Shown one piece after another: positions 44,548 to 56,021 of a stretch of DNA of 64,000 nucleotides. The notes under the pieces are model-generated. The model was not told the origin of the DNA. It saw only the letters and a program-made list of their open reading frames with translations, and made no database searches. The DNA is from Takakia lepidozioides (lineage: Eukaryota; Streptophyta; Takakiopsida; Takakiales; Takakiaceae): NCBI GenBank assembly GCA_030704615.1, contig CM060734.1, positions 21,824,001 to 21,888,000 on the forward strand, read 5' to 3'. Position 1 is the first letter of the stretch; the number at the start of each line of letters is the position of its first letter. Both the position numbers and the translations under genes were made by a program.

Positions 44548-44838
44548 ATGATGGGACAACCGAGGCAAAAAGGTGAATGCCTGTCAGATTCCAGATGTCA
44601 TTCTGAACATTGCCCTGGTGGACATGTATGCCAAATGTGGGGGGATGAGGATGCAAAGGGAGTGTTCAACACTAAGGCTGAACGAGATGTGGTGTCGTGG
44701 AGTGCGATGCTTGCAGGGTATGCACAGCAGGGGCACGAGATGGAGGATTTGGAGACCTATGAGCAAATGATGGGGGAAGGGATGAAGTCCGACCACATAA
44801 CGTTTGTGTATGTGTGCGTAAGATTGCAGGAGGTTTGA
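44548..44838 (+). pseudogene. PPR gene fragment
   Basis: Reads DVILNIALVDMYAKCGG, then in a shifted frame ERDVVSWSAMLAGYAQQGHE and YEQMMGEGMKSDHITFVYV: about one PLS block of the type found in the gene at 25534-28479. One frameshift near 44645. It is on the opposite strand from that gene and sits among transposon debris, so it is a captured or displaced piece. Confidence 0.82.
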
Positions 44839-45411
44839 AGAACATTTTCAATGTCTCAGGTGTACTTCAGCTGGCAATTACATTCCAGAGAAGCATCTTC
44901 TATGGAGGGGGCATTCACCCCGCGCTTTGAGATGACCCCTGGTTTCTCGCAAATGAGCAATAGAATTGGAGGGCGTCTCTATAGAAATAGAGAAGGAGTA
45001 CACTCTCTGTATGTTTGGCATTTAAATTCCTGTCTTCCAACTCTGAAGGTTAGGGTTTGTGATTATTCGAAGAAAAGGCCATGGGACTTGGTGAGTGCAT
45101 GTTACACCAGAGCTCTAACTGCATTTGAGTGTCATTTCCGGAATCAAGATGAGAATAGTTGAAGTTGTCTTGGGCCAGGTCTTTTTCTGTCCTCAAACTG
45201 ATCCGGGGGTAAAGTAAGTCCAACCCATCTCTCATGCTCTAAATTTCTGACATGCTCTGGGACATTTGCTGCATGACATATCTAGATGGTGGGCCTTGGT
45301 TTTTTGGTATTGATATAAGGGCCTGCACAGACATCATGCTAGAGTACACTATAACCCCTTCTCCCTTCACTTTGCCTCATGTAGGTGATCCACGAAGCTG
45401 ACTAAGGAGGG

Positions 45412-45436
45412 GAGAGAGAGAGAGAGAGAGAGAGAG
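45412..45436. repeat. (GA)n microsatellite
   Basis: About 12 GA repeats after GAGGGG. Confidence 0.9.
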
Positions 45437-45475
45437 GATCATAGAAGCCTACCCTGTGTTTAAATTTCAGTCTAG

Positions 45476-45679
45476 TGCCGTCTGTTTAAGAGCATCTGGG
45501 GAGTACAGCTGAACCATGATGTTGACATCACAGATCCCAACTTTATGTTAGAAAGCTGCCTGTCTGCAGGTCTCTCAAGAGAGGCAGCTGAAGCTTACTT
45601 GGAGTCAACCAAGGATGCAAACATTAAATTACACCTCAAGGCGAGTGCTCAGTCCATTGCTGAAGTGACTAATGAGGTT
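45476..45679 (+). pseudogene. Kappa-class glutathione transferase exon (fragment)
   Basis: Open frame CRLFKSIWGVQLNHDVDI, then FMLESCLSAGLSREAAEAYL and LHLKASAQSIAEVTNE. It matches the kappa GST / DsbA-like helical insert (W-x-x-x-x-D-I-x-x-P...A-G-L/M-S...A...L...L-K-x-T-x-E-A). It can start at a TTTCAGTCTAG acceptor and end at GAG/GTTTAG, so it looks like one exon. I find neither the thioredoxin-like start nor the G-A-F-G-L-P exon around it, so it is probably a captured exon or an eroded gene. Confidence 0.5.
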
Positions 45680-46355
45680 TAGATACCTGGACTTAGGGTG
45701 TCAGCTTGGCTCGGGCCACCCCTGGATTGAACTTGGATGAATAGAAATTGTGAGGAAATATATGGGCAGTACTTGTGAAAGTGCAGTGAGTAATCTCAAT
45801 CACAGCCCGCTGCCACAGTTGATGTGTGGTGATCTTGCAACTAAGGTAATTGCTCGTTGTGCAAATTTTCCCCTGTGTCTTGTCTATTGGCTTTCCTTGC
45901 CTTTTCTTGATTTAAACCTGCAAAAGAAGGCTACAGAACATCAGCTTTTGAAACAGATTTGTGATCATTCTGCTTGGAAGGCTTTTGAACGGTTTCTTAA
46001 CCAATTGAGCAAGCCCTGCACAACAGATTCTTGATTGCACAATCATGTTTTCCTTATATTCACGTATGAATGGACAAAGGTGTCCACCTTTCTACCGGAA
46101 TGCAGTAGCCCTTCTGTGTCAAGTGACACCATAAGTTACGCTTGCTTCGGCAACACGTCCACCTTCCTTTCCTTTTATGAATGGACTGTACAGTGTTGGC
46201 ATTGACCCTTGCAGCCATGGTCTACGTGCAACAGAGATGGAAGGGTTTGCTTGTGGTACAAACCCGAAAGCTTGTACGATAGATTGCCTGCAATGAATCT
46301 GGAGTATCCTCGTAGCGTACAATTTGACGTGAAAAGACCTGTTTTCGGCTAACAG
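45680..46355. other. No recognisable gene
   Basis: A 94-codon plus frame at 45750-46034 has a plausible composition but no motif. The stretch ends in the 50-A run. Confidence 0.45.

Positions 46356-46405
<50 letters not shown>
46356..46405. repeat. Poly(A) run of 50
   Basis: Longest homopolymer in the window. It could be the tail of a retroposed sequence in plus orientation, but no target duplication was identified. Confidence 0.9.
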
Positions 46406-46409
<4 letters not shown>

Positions 46410-47162
46410 GCATTCTTATGGGGTTGGAGCGAGGAGAGCTCATAGAACAAAGTACCTTCAACTTTGAAGAGAAATATCAATATCAGTATCGGTATTTTTT
46501 ATCAAGACAAAGATTTTGTTCATCAAGCCAATTATGTTTATGTAGACAACTGTTTTTTCTTAAGAACGTATCTTCGGATATATACTCGTTATCAATTACA
46601 TCAAAATGCTAATGTCCACGGTAAACAAAAAAAACCTTGGGAATGCGGGTAATTTCAATTTTCATATAATATAAAAAACAAAATGTTAATGCTTTAGATA
46701 AAGACAAATATAGAATGAATGCCCGAACAAATATGCATTAAATAAAAACAACCAAGTTTTTTGTGAAACCGTGACATTAAATGAAAAAATCCAAACTATT
46801 TGAAATCTAAACCAATTGAAATTGAAAAATATATCATATAAACAACATCCATAATCCAAATCTGCTTGCCATTGTATCAAAACGAGCCCCACAATCATTA
46901 CACCAGTCAAATGAATATGGAATAAAACAAATGCATGGTTACATCCAAGCCCTGCCCTAACATAATTATGAATTGATTGTGAAATGATTGACATATGCGT
47001 TGGGAGTTTAAATGCTAGAGAGATGACTCTGGCCGAAGCCGGCGTAACTAAGAGCCACTTTGCCTCGCGCCTAATGCCCCCTTTTGGGGGTGGGCCCTAC
47101 GAAACTAGAGGGTGCCGGGGGGGACACCCAGCAACCGAAGGAGAAAGGGTACCCCGGGGTAC
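46406..47162. other. No gene seen
   Basis: AT-rich to about 46980, then a GC-rich piece at 47030-47160 with CCCCCTTTTGGGGGTGGGCC and CCCCGGGGTACC short palindromes. Confidence 0.5.
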
Positions 47163-47725
47163 CTAAGAGATAGCGGATAGACTGGATTCAAGCTGCCTTT
47201 TGTTAGTGATAATAGCAGTGAGAGAGCGTATCGCCGTCAGATGGATTGCTTTAAAACATTTGTGTATGGGGGAGAAAGGGATTTTGAGGTTTTCGTGAAG
47301 AGCAGAGATGTTGGCATTGTGGATGCTGCCTCTGGTGCTGGCGGTAATGACAGTTAGGGGGCATGTGGACCAGCCACGCCGGCGTAGTGTGAGGATGAGC
47401 GGGGCGTATTTTTGACGTTTTTCTAGAGTGGAAGAGCTGGGGTAGCGGTCATTACAGTATGTGAATTCGATAAAGTGAATGGTGAGGTTTGGGGATGGGG
47501 TGCTAGGCGGTGGTGCATTTATGGGCAGCCCATGCATTAGTAGAATGTTCGGACAGAGTCAGGCGGGGCATGTACAGGATGGGGATGATCGGCAAGAGGA
47601 TGGCAGTAGCCATGACGGTACAGTGTGGTCAGGGGGCCTGCCCTGGTAGGTTCCAGCATTGATGAGTGAGAACCAGTGTGTTTCATGACGTCGTAAGAGA
47701 AGTTTATGGATGTGCCAGACGACAT
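47163..47725 (-). pseudogene. Possible non-LTR retrotransposon ORF2 C-terminal fragment
   Basis: Two frames: 47537-47725 and 47163-47537. The second reads LTIHFIEFTYCNDRYP, KRQKYAPLILTLRRRGWSTC, PLTVITASTRGSIHN. This resembles the region after the RT of some LINE-type proteins (E-F/I-x-Y-C-x-D...K...Y-x-x-L...L...G-W...T-x-x-G-x-x-G-x-I). The match is from memory of the pattern and weak. Confidence 0.35.
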
Positions 47726-47779
47726 GGTTTAAATGCTAGATAAATTGGTTTGTGGTTGGTCCAAGATTTTCTTTTTGTT

Positions 47780-48170
47780 CAATACTATAGCATAACTGGA
47801 CACTCAACATGAGTTATCTCCTTCTGCTATTGTGTGATTTGAATCACTACTAACTTAAGCTAACTAAACAAAATTATATAAGATAAGCTATGCTATTCTA
47901 GTACTCTGTCTTGAGTAACTGCTAACTGAAGCTAAATTAAGCTAACTAAACAAAATTATCTGAAATAATTATAGCATAGCTGCATGGTCAACTTGAGTTA
48001 TTTTCAACTGCTATTTTCGGTACTTTGACCTAAATAATTACTAATTTAAGCTAACTAGCAAAATTACTTGAAACAACTACAACATAACTACATGGTCAAC
48101 TTTAATTATCTCCAGCTGCTATTTTGGTACTCTAACTTGATGTACTGCTAATTGAAGCTAATTTAAGTTA
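47780..48170. repeat. Degenerate ~107-bp tandem repeat
   Basis: CTAACTAAACAAAATTA recurs at about 47860, 47942 and 48051, and CATGGTCAACTT...GTTAT...CTGCTATTTT at about 47790, 47985 and 48095. One unit is shortened. Confidence 0.75.
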
Positions 48171-48469
48171 ACTGAGGGTTTTCACTGTTGTTATGAGTGG
48201 GATGGGTAAGTAGTGACTAGCCTGTCGTGCGCATATATATCGCTACACAACTACATCGCTGTCCAAAACCACACAACACATGTGCACGCCACACACTAGT
48301 ATACCACTAGTCCACCACTAGTCCAACCACTAGTCCAACCACTAGGCTCCAACTAGTCAGTCAGTAGGCTGCCACTATGCTGCCCACTATGGCAGTCACT
48401 AGTCCACACAATAATAAAGAAAGAAGAATACAAGCACGAGCTCACAAAGCTGAAGCATAAACTCATGCA

Positions 48470-48478
48470 TATATAACC
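48470..48478 (+). promoter_or_regulatory. TATA box upstream of the 52-codon ORF
   Basis: GCATATATAACC, about 45 bp before ATG 48520 with a short leader rich in CAA/TCAAG. Confidence 0.45.
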
Positions 48479-48519
48479 TCATCACTCAAATACAAGTCAA
48501 GCCAAGTGCACCCCACACC

Positions 48520-48678
48520 ATGGGGAATCCACACTACGGCGCCATAGCTAGGCGCGGTGAGGCTCAACTCAAGAAAGATGAGCCTCCCGCGCTTGCCGTG
48601 AAGATAACCACTCCAGGGCCTAAATCTGCCTTGACCCCTGGATTGACACTTGGGCCAATCCCAAATGCCAATATGTAA
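48520..48678 (+). CDS. Small ORF, 52 residues, inside the miniature element
   Basis: ACACC-ATGG start context. The protein begins MGNPHYGAIARRGEAQLKKD and continues with a Pro/Leu/Thr-rich half (KITTPGPKSALTPGLTLGPI). Basic then apolar, no Cys. I do not recognise it. It may be the remnant of a gag start or a small protein of its own; it is too short to be sure it is translated. Confidence 0.35.
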   Translation: MGNPHYGAIARRGEAQLKKDEPPALAVKITTPGPKSALTPGLTLGPIPNANM

Positions 48679-48909
48679 AAGCTAGCTATTTTCTAGCTAG
48701 TTTCACACTAGTGGTAAAATAACTTGACAGCCGTCGTGCGCATACATATCGCTACACAACTACATCGTTGTCCAAAACCACACATCACATGTGCACTCCA
48801 CACACTAGTATACCACTAGTCCACCACTAGTCCAACCACTAGGCTACAACTACTCAGTCACTAGGCTGCCACTATGCTGCCCACTATGGCAGTCACTAGT
48901 CCACATAAT

Positions 48910-50121
48910 CGCCCCCCTAGCTGGTGCTTAGGTCCCTCTAAGTCCAGGTAGCCACAAGATGTGATAGTGACCATAGCCTCACTAAGTCCTCCACCACTGT
49001 CCCTACTACACTCAAACTCGATAGATCAAGAGGCCGGGTGCAAGAGTTGCCCCATTATTAGTCGCCGTCTTGCAACCTGTGAACTTGAGCCTGAGATCTC
49101 GTGTATTGACTCCTATGAGCTCGGCCTCCTATGTCTTGTTAGCTGCCTCTAGTCATGTCCATTGTCACTATCCCAAGCAGTGTGGACATAACCAATCTCC
49201 ATCAGGAACCCTCTCAAGAGGTGGTGTCAAGCATCCCATATGCCAACCTCTTGAGCATCGATCACACACCAGTATAGTGGCTGTCCCTTTGGCAGACCCA
49301 CAGAGCATGCACCTCAAACCTGCAGGTACCACTGTTAGAGGGCTGTTTGGGACTTAGACGCTTTTACGGGTTCTGTGGGGTACCCTTAATTTTTGCGCAG
49401 ACTGAGACCAACAGGAGCCTTAGGGGTGGCAAGAGCAGGCTTTAGGGGGGTTACACAGCCCGACACAACTTCACACAGCCCGACACAGCCCGACACATCT
49501 TCACACAGCCAATCACAGCCCGACACAGCTTCGCACAGTCAGTCACAGCCCGACACAGCTTTACACAGCCAGTCACAGCTGGGCACAGCTTGACACAGCC
49601 TGTCATAGTACATGGGGAACAGTTATCATTGACAGGGAACGACTGTGTGGGAACGATATCTGCAGAAGGAACGTGTTACTTCAGGGGTGACGGTTAGTTA
49701 GTTAGGTGGTTAGAACAGCTTGCGGGTAGCTTAGGCAGAGCGGCAACGGGAAGGGGATCACTTCTGGAGGAGGGCGACTTGTTCAGGAGAGGAAGAGACG
49801 TAACGGAGAGCGGAAACAGTGAAGAGGAGATGATGACTTGAATGAGGCTTAGTTCATGCAAGGTGTAAAATTATACAGTAGGGTAGAATAGAGACACCAT
49901 GGCATAGGCATGATACATGATTAATCTTAATCCGATACTGAATCGATACAAACATACTGTGTAGAGAGACACGAGAGAAGCTGTGGAATGAATGCATGAT
50001 TAATTGGAACTTAGTAGATACTGAAGCAATCTGATGCTTCAGTATACACGGTAATGTGATAACATGAAGACAAGAAGGACTACAAATAGGAAGCAAAACC
50101 ATGATTCACTAGCTGCAGGTC
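48910..50121. other. Spacer before the second Ty3 element
   Basis: No gene. Probably contains degraded 5 prime LTR sequence of the element that starts at 50122, but the LTR borders could not be fixed. Confidence 0.4.
49450..49607. repeat. CACAGCCCGACACAGCTTCA minisatellite
   Basis: CACAGCCCGACACA, CTTCACACAGCC and AGTCACAGCC alternate five or six times with a period of roughly 16/32 bp. Confidence 0.85.
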
Positions 50122-50817
50122 ATGACTGATTGTTCTGAGCGGGCTGAGTGCTTAGAGATATCCAACTCTTCTATCTTGGAGTTTCCACCTCGGATAGCGA
50201 AGGGATGGGTGAGTAAAAGCCGCTCGACATTTGGCGACCATACTGGGGATCTGGGTCATGAACAACCAGATGTGACAGGCATCTGGTGGGATCATGGTGG
50301 TTGGAGAATTAAAGAATTTTATGTGAATCAAATTCCCTGTGGAACTAAGAAGGAAAGATTGTCTAAACAATTCTTTCAGAGGTTCTTAGAATTGCCAGAC
50401 GGTTGTAAAGAAAACATTCTTAAGAGAGTGCATGATGCTGACCCTGAGTGGGGTCTGGAGAAAGGAGTGATAAAGATTTATCAGGTGGCCTGTAGAGGAA
50501 GAGCACATTGGTTACCAACACTGGTTTATGTGATAGCATTGCTATCCATTAAGCGAGTAGAGTTTGAAGGCTTGGAGGAAAGGAAGGTGAATGTTTATAC
50601 TCATATGCATGAGGAGCTTGTACTGGTAAAGAATTGGATTCCAAAGGATATTCTGTGGATCAAACTCACACCAAGAACAACTTTTCAGACTTGTTTGCCA
50701 TATGGTTATATGGTAACAGAGACTTCTAGTATAGCCAAGGGTGCATTGAAGCTTGAAAGAAACCCAGGCATATATGAGAGATACTACAGAAGAGAGTTTT
50801 GGTTATTGCCACATTAA
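50122..50817 (+). CDS. Extra ORF upstream of gag in the second Ty3 element
   Basis: An intact 231-codon frame ending 100 bp before the gag frame. It includes ITGIWWDHGGWRIKEF-like WWDHGGW, LELPDGCKENILKRVHDADP, HWLPTLVYVIALLSIKRVEF and YERYYRREFWLLPH. Rich in Trp, Tyr and charged residues, no Cys pattern. I do not recognise it; it may be element-specific. Its position (first ORF) and the conserved look distinguish it from noise. Confidence 0.5.
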   Translation: MTDCSERAECLEISNSSILEFPPRIAKGWVSKSRSTFGDHTGDLGHEQPDVTGIWWDHGGWRIKEFYVNQIPCGTKKERLSKQFFQRFLELPDGCKENILKRVHDADPEWGLEKGVIKIYQVACRGRAHWLPTLVYVIALLSIKRVEFEGLEERKVNVYTHMHEELVLVKNWIPKDILWIKLTPRTTFQTCLPYGYMVTETSSIAKGALKLERNPGIYERYYRREFWLLPH

Positions 50818-50917
50818 AAAAATGAAAGACATGGGACATGAGTGATGAAAGAGAAGCTAGACTCCAGAGATATTCAGCAAAAAGAGAAAGTTATCTGAAA
50901 GCTAATTATCCATATCT

Positions 50918-53129
50918 TTGGGAGAGAGGAATAGACACAGGGGAATCATCTGGACCTTAAGATCAGAGAGTACATCACCCATACCGGAAGAACTAGAGTT
51001 GGATGCCACTCCTTCTTTTTCTTTGCAAGAAATATTAAGGGAATTGGTACAGGAAGAAGATCAACCACGAGGTGAAAGATCTGAGGTACATCCCTGGATA
51101 AAAGATTTGACAGAAATATTTGATAAGAGTTTGCATGGAACACCAAAAGCAGGAACTCCAGTTTCTGAAATGGAAGACGAAGAAGGAGGAGAGGATGTGG
51201 CCGAGCCAATAGAGAGTTCAGACTCTCCAACACCACTGCAATTGAGTTACATGAGTGAAGAAGAAGAAACCCAAGGGCAGAACTTGGAAGATGAAAATAG
51301 AGAGAAGAAATTGGAAGAGGAAGAGTATGAAGAAGTAGACCCAACAGCTGAGATTGAGACTACAACCAGGACATCCCAACCCGTTGGACCTGGATCAAAT
51401 GGAGCACTTGGATCACAGGCCAACGAAGGTGTCGGCTCAGGGGGATCAGGCGGGCAGCCTGGATCTGGCTCTGGGGGGACACGGAGTGTGGGAAGTAGTG
51501 CAACTAGAGCTAGGAATACTGTGAATATAGTGGGGCCAGTAGCAGGGAGTGCTCAGGGGCCAGCACTTGGTGGAAGTTCCACCACAACTACAACACGTCC
51601 TCAAGGACCAGCACCAGCAAGGGGGCCAACACCTGTCAGTGGGCAGGGGGTAGGGCCACAGATGGCGTTACAACCAACACGGGTAAAACCACATTTTCCA
51701 ATATATTCAGGAAAAGGGGATCCTGATGTACACATTAGCCAATTTGAGCACATGTGTATTCTGAACAATAAGAATGGCGATGATGCCAAGATGAGACTGT
51801 TTCCTTGTTCACTTATAAAGAAAGCAAGTGAATGGTATGCAAAATTCCTTGATAATCATTTCCTAACTTGGAATGGCTTGAATACAACATTCCAAAATAG
51901 GTTCAGGACAAGTAAAACTGAGGATGAAGTGTATGAAAGTTTACAACAGTTAAAGCAAAAGAAGCATGAAACTGTTGAGGAGTATATGAATTGACGATGA
52001 AAAAGTTGGCTGCTGTACCAACACTAGGTTTACAGAAGACTTGGTTTGTGAGTGGACTAAGACCAGAGTTGCAAAAGAAAGTGGATATGTTACCCCATAA
52101 TACAGTGGAGGAGGCATTTGAAACAGCGAACAGAATTGAGAAATTAAGAATGCTCAGGAGAGAGAAAAGGGATGATGAGGACTCTGAGGATGAGTCAGAT
52201 GAGGAAGAAGAGCAAGAGCTTAAGAGGAAGAGTAAAAAGAAGGAAAAGTTGAAGAGGGATAACTATGAGAAAATATTAGAAGAAATCTTGAAGAAGTATG
52301 CCACAGAGGCTGCAACACATTGGAGGAAGGGTGTTTGGTGTGCAAAATGCCAGAATGAAGGCCATACCACCACTGAATGCCACATGAAGGAGAAACACTG
52401 TACTATCTGTAAAATGGATAACCATTCTACAGAGAATTGTTACTACAACAGAAGGACAGCAGCAAGAGAACCTAGGCAAGTAAGGGTGCATCAAGTGCAG
52501 CCCCAGCCAAGAAGAAACAGTGATCAGGACCACTATGGTAGGCTTGGTGGTTATAACAATGGCATAGAAGGGAGAGGTAATCCAAGAGGGAATTACCAAG
52601 GAAATTCCAGAGGCAACTATCAGGGTAATCCAAGGGGAATTACCAGCCAGGGAATCAGGATTACAGAAACAATCCCAGAACAGACCAAGGGCGAGGACCT
52701 AATGGGGAAGAACTGTGTTACTATTGTAATCAGGCAGGACATCGCAAGGCAACCTGTCCATTCTGGATCAGACACCAGAATGAGATGAGAGCTCCTGTGA
52801 ATGAGGGGCCAGTGGTGGCAGCTCACATGGTTAGGCCATATGTTGTACCAGAAGTAAGTACAATGATAGTAACTAGAAGCAAAGCCAAAATAATACCTCT
52901 AGTAGATGAGGAAGGTGATGATAATGAAGATGGCAGTGATGTGCCTGAAGATGATAAGGCTTGGAGAGATGAGAAGGAACTGCACAAGGAAGTGGCAGAT
53001 ACCATAAGGGAAATGCAGAAGAGTACTGATATTCCTATGGCAGATTCTTCTGATTCTGAAAGAGAAGAGGAAGTGAGTGAGGATGAAGGGGAAGAAAGAA
53101 GCTGCAAATGCAGAGTAGACTTTGGCTGA
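50918..53129 (+). pseudogene. Ty3-type gag with three zinc knuckles (frameshifted)
   Basis: First frame (to 51994): acidic start, a Gly/Ser/Thr/Pro-rich linker, then capsid motifs KPHFPIYSGKGDPDVHISQF, RLFPCSLIKKASEWYAKFL and LQQLKQKKHETVEEYM. Second frame (51991-52788): KTWFVSGLRPELQKKVD, an acidic/basic stretch, then two CCHC knuckles (CAKCQNEGHTTTEC, CTICKMDNHSTENC), RGNYQGNP repeats, and in a third frame a third knuckle CYYCNQAGHRKATC at 52716-52757. An acidic domain follows to 53129. Gag packages the element RNA. Confidence 0.9.
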
Positions 53130-53800
53130 AGTAATATGCCAGTCCAAAGCGGAGATTACCATTGGACAGCTATTGGCTGTGGCACCTTATTGTAGACATA
53201 GGCTGTATCAAGCAATCAGTCAAATTGCCCATGTGACAGGGAACACAGACCTGAACAGCAAGGTGACCAGTTTATTGTGAAGCCGGAAGGGCGAGAAACA
53301 GTCATGGACTTTGATGATTCTATGCCAGTAATCCAATTGAGAATTGGAAGCAAAAACTAACTGATGTACTGATAGATGGAGGCTCTGGAGTGAATATCAT
53401 GACAGACCAATTAAGGCAGAAGCTTGGTCTAAGTAACATGAAACCACAGTAACAATGGCAGATCAAAGAAGTGTACAGCCATTGGGATTGATAAGAGGAG
53501 TTAAGATACAGATTCAAAAGATGATCTTTATGATCACAGTAACTGTGTTGAAAATGGATGAAGTCATGGAAGCTTACTCCTTATTGCTGGGTCGACCGTG
53601 GCTGAAACATGCCAGGGTATTCCATGATTGGAATTCCCAGTTAACTCTGCATGATGGGATGCACAAGATACAAATCACCACTAAAAAATCTAGTAGACTA
53701 CCTGCTACGAGAAGACCTCGAGGGGTCAGGGAGTATGACTGGAGGGGAGGACTTGATGAGGAGCAGGAAGCTACCCTGTTCGCTGCACACTAAGAGTGGG
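53130..53800 (+). pseudogene. Ty3-type protease region (broken)
   Basis: VLIDGGSGVNIM near 53360-53395 is the active-site strand of this Ty3 lineage (D-G-G-S-G-V-N). After stops the frame 53455-53793 reads AYSLLLGRPWLKHARVFHDW and HKIQITTK, the usual end of the protease domain (L-L-G-R-P-W). Confidence 0.82.
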
Positions 53801-54236
53801 ATCAGGTTGCAGAGATGCAACTGGAAGGCCTAAGTTGTTTAAAAGGTATCTGCTGTGGTGTAGTGACAACAACACCAATTGAGGGTGAAACAAGCAGTTA
53901 CCCACCACATTTTATGAAGAAAGAGAGGGAGAAATGGAAATCCTAGAAGAACCAGCCACTGTGAGTTTTACAGGATGAAGTGGTGACTGGTTGGACAATC
54001 ACAACTGATGAGCATGTGAGAGAAGTGAATGTGGGAACTGAAGGGGAACCGAGGATGGTGAAGGTAGGGGCTGATTTGGAGCTAGAATTCTTTGAGGAAG
54101 CTAAGAGTCCGTTCATCAATACAGAGATGTATTTGCTTGGAGCTACGAGGATCTGAAAGGGATACCACCTGAGATCTGTCAGCATAAGATTGAACTGGAA
54201 CCAGGGTCAATACCAATCAAACAGGCAAGGTACAGA

Positions 54237-55625
54237 ATGAATCCCAACTATGCACAGAAGGTTGGAGAAGAGATCAAGAAGTTGGCCGAGGCTAAGTTTA
54301 TATACCCGATAGAGTATACAACTTGGTTGTCACCCATTGTGATAGTTCCCAAGAAGAATGGTAAACTGAGAGTTTGCGTGAACTATAAGAAGTTGAATGC
54401 TTGTACGAAGAAAGATCCTTTCCCTTTGTCATTCACAGAAGCGGTATTGGACACTGTGGCAGGCCATGAGATGTACTCATTCATGGATGGCTTCAGTGGT
54501 TATAATCAAGTGCAAGTGGCAGAAGAAGACCAGGGAAAGACAACTTTCATCACAAACTGGGGTGCTTATGCATACAAAGTCATGCCTTTTGGACTTTGTA
54601 ATGCACCAGCAACCTTTCAGAGAGTGATAAGTGAATCTTTTCATGAGTATCTGGATGATTTCATGCATGTGTTCTTGGATGATTTCAGTGTGTACCGCTC
54701 TAAGAATGAGCACTTGCATAAATTGGAGCTATATTTGGCCAGATGCAGGATGAGAGGTCTGGGCCTGAATCCAGAGAAGTGTACTTTCTGTGTGAACTCA
54801 GGGGTGCTTTTGGGACACATTGTGTGTAAGAGGGGACTTCTTGTGGATCCCAGAAAGACAGAGGCCATTAAAGCCTCTCCACCACCAGTAAATGTTAAGA
54901 GTCTAAGGAGATTCCTTGGACAAACCAGTTATTACAGAAGATTTGTCAGACGGTATGCACAGATAGCAGCACCATTGAGCAAGCTTCTGAAGAAAGATGC
55001 AGTGTTTGCATGGACAGCTGAATATCAACAGACTTTTGAGGAACCTACATTGTCAGTAACAACTACACCTGTGTTGATTAACCCTCACTGGCATGTAGTA
55101 TGTCATGTTCATTGTGATGCCTCAGGAGAAGCGTTGGGAGCAGTGTTAGCCCAAAATGTTACAGGAAATATAGATTCACCTGTGTACTATGCTAGCAGGT
55201 TGATGAACAGTGCTGAAAGGAACTATAGCACAACTGAAAGAGAAGCACTGGCAATGATTTATGCAGTCAAGAAATTCAGGCATTATCTATTTGGAATGAA
55301 GTTTATGTTTTATGTGGATCACCAGGCTCTGATATATCTGGTGAACAAACCTTTGATAAGTGGAAGGATAGCAAGGTGGTTAATAATCTTGCACGAGTTT
55401 GAGTTCGAAGTTGTTTACAAGCCTGGCCGTTTACATCTTGTGGCAGATCACTTGTCACGCCCTTCAACAGGAGAGCCCGCCACAGGAGTAGACGACCAAT
55501 TACCTGATGCGAGTTTATTTGCGGTGGAGGTGCAGGGAAGTGTAGATGACTGGTTAGATTGGCAGTGGCCAATTGGATACTACCTTACTCATGGTCAGTG
55601 CCCACCTAGTTATGAAAAGGAGTAG
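54237..55625 (+). pseudogene. Ty3/gypsy reverse transcriptase and RNase H
   Basis: Open for 462 codons. RT: IYPIEYTTWLSPIVIVPKKN, FMDGFSGYNQV, MPFGLCNAPATFQRV and the active-site box FLDD near 54675. RNase H: CHVHCDASGEALGAVLAQ, STTEREALAMIYAVKKFRHY, FYVDHQALIYLV, VVYKPGRLHLVADHLSR. The frame continues into integrase across an amber stop at 55623-55625. This is the best preserved retroelement segment of the window. Confidence 0.95.
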
Positions 55626-56021
55626 AGGAAGAGAATCGCTATCAAGGCTTTACCTTATACTATGGTAGGGGGCAGAATGTATAAGCTAGGACCTGATGGA
55701 GTACTTAAACGATGCTTGTATCACCATGAAGTAAATAAAGTTTTGGATGAAGTTCATAAATGAGTGGCTGGAGGTCATTTTGGAGAAGAGACTACCAATA
55801 GAAAGATACTACTTGCAGGTTACTGGTGGCCTACTTTGTTCAAGGATGTACACAAGTATTGTAAGAGTTGTGATGAGTGTTAGAGGCTAGGACCATTGCA
55901 GAGATCTGGGAAGATGGCTTTGCATCCTACGATGCCTACTGAACCATTTCAGAAATGGGGACTAGACTTTGTTGGACCAATACACAATGCTTCTCGCAAT
56001 GAAAGGTTGGTGGTAGTGTAA
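55626..56021 (+). pseudogene. Ty3/gypsy integrase, N-terminal part (truncated)
   Basis: Same frame as the RT. HHCC zinc domain: HEVNKVLDEVHK-stop-VAGGHFGEET, then LAGYWWPTLFKDVHKYCKSC and DEC-stop. The core begins EPFQKWGLDFVGPI and is lost at about 56020. The opal and the second amber each fit CGA and CAG by one C-to-T change. Confidence 0.9.

Larger units (their letters stand above)
48223..48909 (+). mobile_element. Miniature LTR-like element (TRIM-like)
   Basis: Direct repeats 48223-48410 and 48732-48909 start TGTCGTGCGCATA (second copy CGTCG) and end AGTCCACA; the first copy has one more CCAACCACTAGT unit. They enclose 321 bp holding a TATA box and a 52-codon ORF. The first 42 bp occur a third time, inverted, at 8489-8530, which shows the repeat is dispersed. 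Primer site, polypurine tract and target duplication were not found, so a simple duplication remains possible. Confidence 0.55.

Noticed and set aside
48223-48909. Complete LTR retrotransposon
   Set aside because: Internal part is 321 bp with no gag or pol; only a miniature element or duplication is possible.
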